Below, in pieces: positions 63,796 through 64,000 of a stretch of DNA of 64,000 nucleotides. Origin of the DNA: Metridium senile. Its lineage: Eukaryota > Cnidaria > Anthozoa > Actiniaria > Metridiidae. The number at the start of each line of letters is the position of its first letter. Positions within the stretch are counted from its first letter, which is position 1. The notes below the pieces were generated by a model. The model saw only the letters and a program-made list of their open reading frames with translations. It was not told the DNA's origin and searched no databases. The stretch spans positions 8,854,470 to 8,918,469 of the forward strand of contig OX459110.1 of the NCBI GenBank assembly GCA_949775045.1. Reading direction: 5' to 3'. The position numbers and the translations under genes were made by a program.

Positions 63796-64000
63796 GTAAA
63801 AGGTGTAGATAATCATGTGTTTTTTTTTAGGGGTGAACAATCACTATCACAATGTGCTCTAACTTGTGAAGGTCGCTCTGTTGTTGTGTAATAAGATGTA
63901 TTGTTGTGATACTGAACGACTGAATCAATCAATCAATCAATTAATCAATTGATCAATCAATCAATATAATAAATTAATCAACCTGTCAATGAGTCAGTCA

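Overview
This is AT-rich, intron-rich animal DNA, most likely from an anthozoan cnidarian (a stony coral or a relative). The case rests on three things: a metazoan SIRT1 gene split into 14 exons, an apoptotic adaptor gene built from DED, TRADD-like and death domains, and a very dense load of short palindromic MITEs, tRNA-derived SINEs, LINE tails and trinucleotide microsatellites. Genus and species cannot be fixed from sequence alone.

Layout. Positions 1-18,200 hold no gene I can support. They contain SINEs, foldback elements, a 66-bp minisatellite, LINE 3' ends, a perfect 51-bp hairpin and one orphan exon-like fragment. A seven-exon gene on the + strand (18,281-29,239, 593 aa) encodes DED, TRADD-N-like domain, death domain 1 and death domain 2. 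A tandem array with four TGACTCA (AP-1 type) motifs lies just upstream. Positions 29,240-33,260 are repeats, including a 1.33-kb element with terminal inverted repeats of about 315 bp.

Positions 33,267-42,380 carry five compact intronless genes. Three are paralogues (33,378 +, 40,079 -, 41,337 +) of a helical family with glycine/alanine-rich hydrophobic segments between amphipathic, coiled-coil-like stretches. One (41,078 -) is a secreted-then-anchored cysteine-rich protein, head-to-head with the third paralogue. One (36,672 -) is a helical protein I do not recognise. A membrane-active, possibly pore-forming, role for the paralogues is a hypothesis from their layout only.

SIRT1 runs from 43,204 to 63,564 on the + strand. 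All 14 exons join in frame (2,304 bp, 767 aa) with the NAD pocket, catalytic His, zinc cysteines and C-terminal ESA-like motif intact. Its introns are full of mobile DNA: a dead LINE reverse transcriptase in intron 1, a MITE nested in a MITE in intron 3, a duplicated exon 5 end with its splice donor in intron 5, a LINE tail split by a MITE in intron 6, and a degraded tyrosine-recombinase retroelement with Ngaro-type split direct repeats (A1-body-B1-A2-B2) in intron 7.

How the parts relate. The adaptor gene and SIRT1 flank the intronless cluster. A death-domain adaptor, candidate membrane-active proteins and a NAD-dependent deacetylase would fit a stress or immunity neighbourhood, but the sequence does not show that they act together. 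Repeats touch the genes directly: a MITE sits right after the stop codon of the 41,337 gene and brings a poly(A) signal, and the 5' flank of SIRT1 is a copy of a block also found downstream of the adaptor gene.
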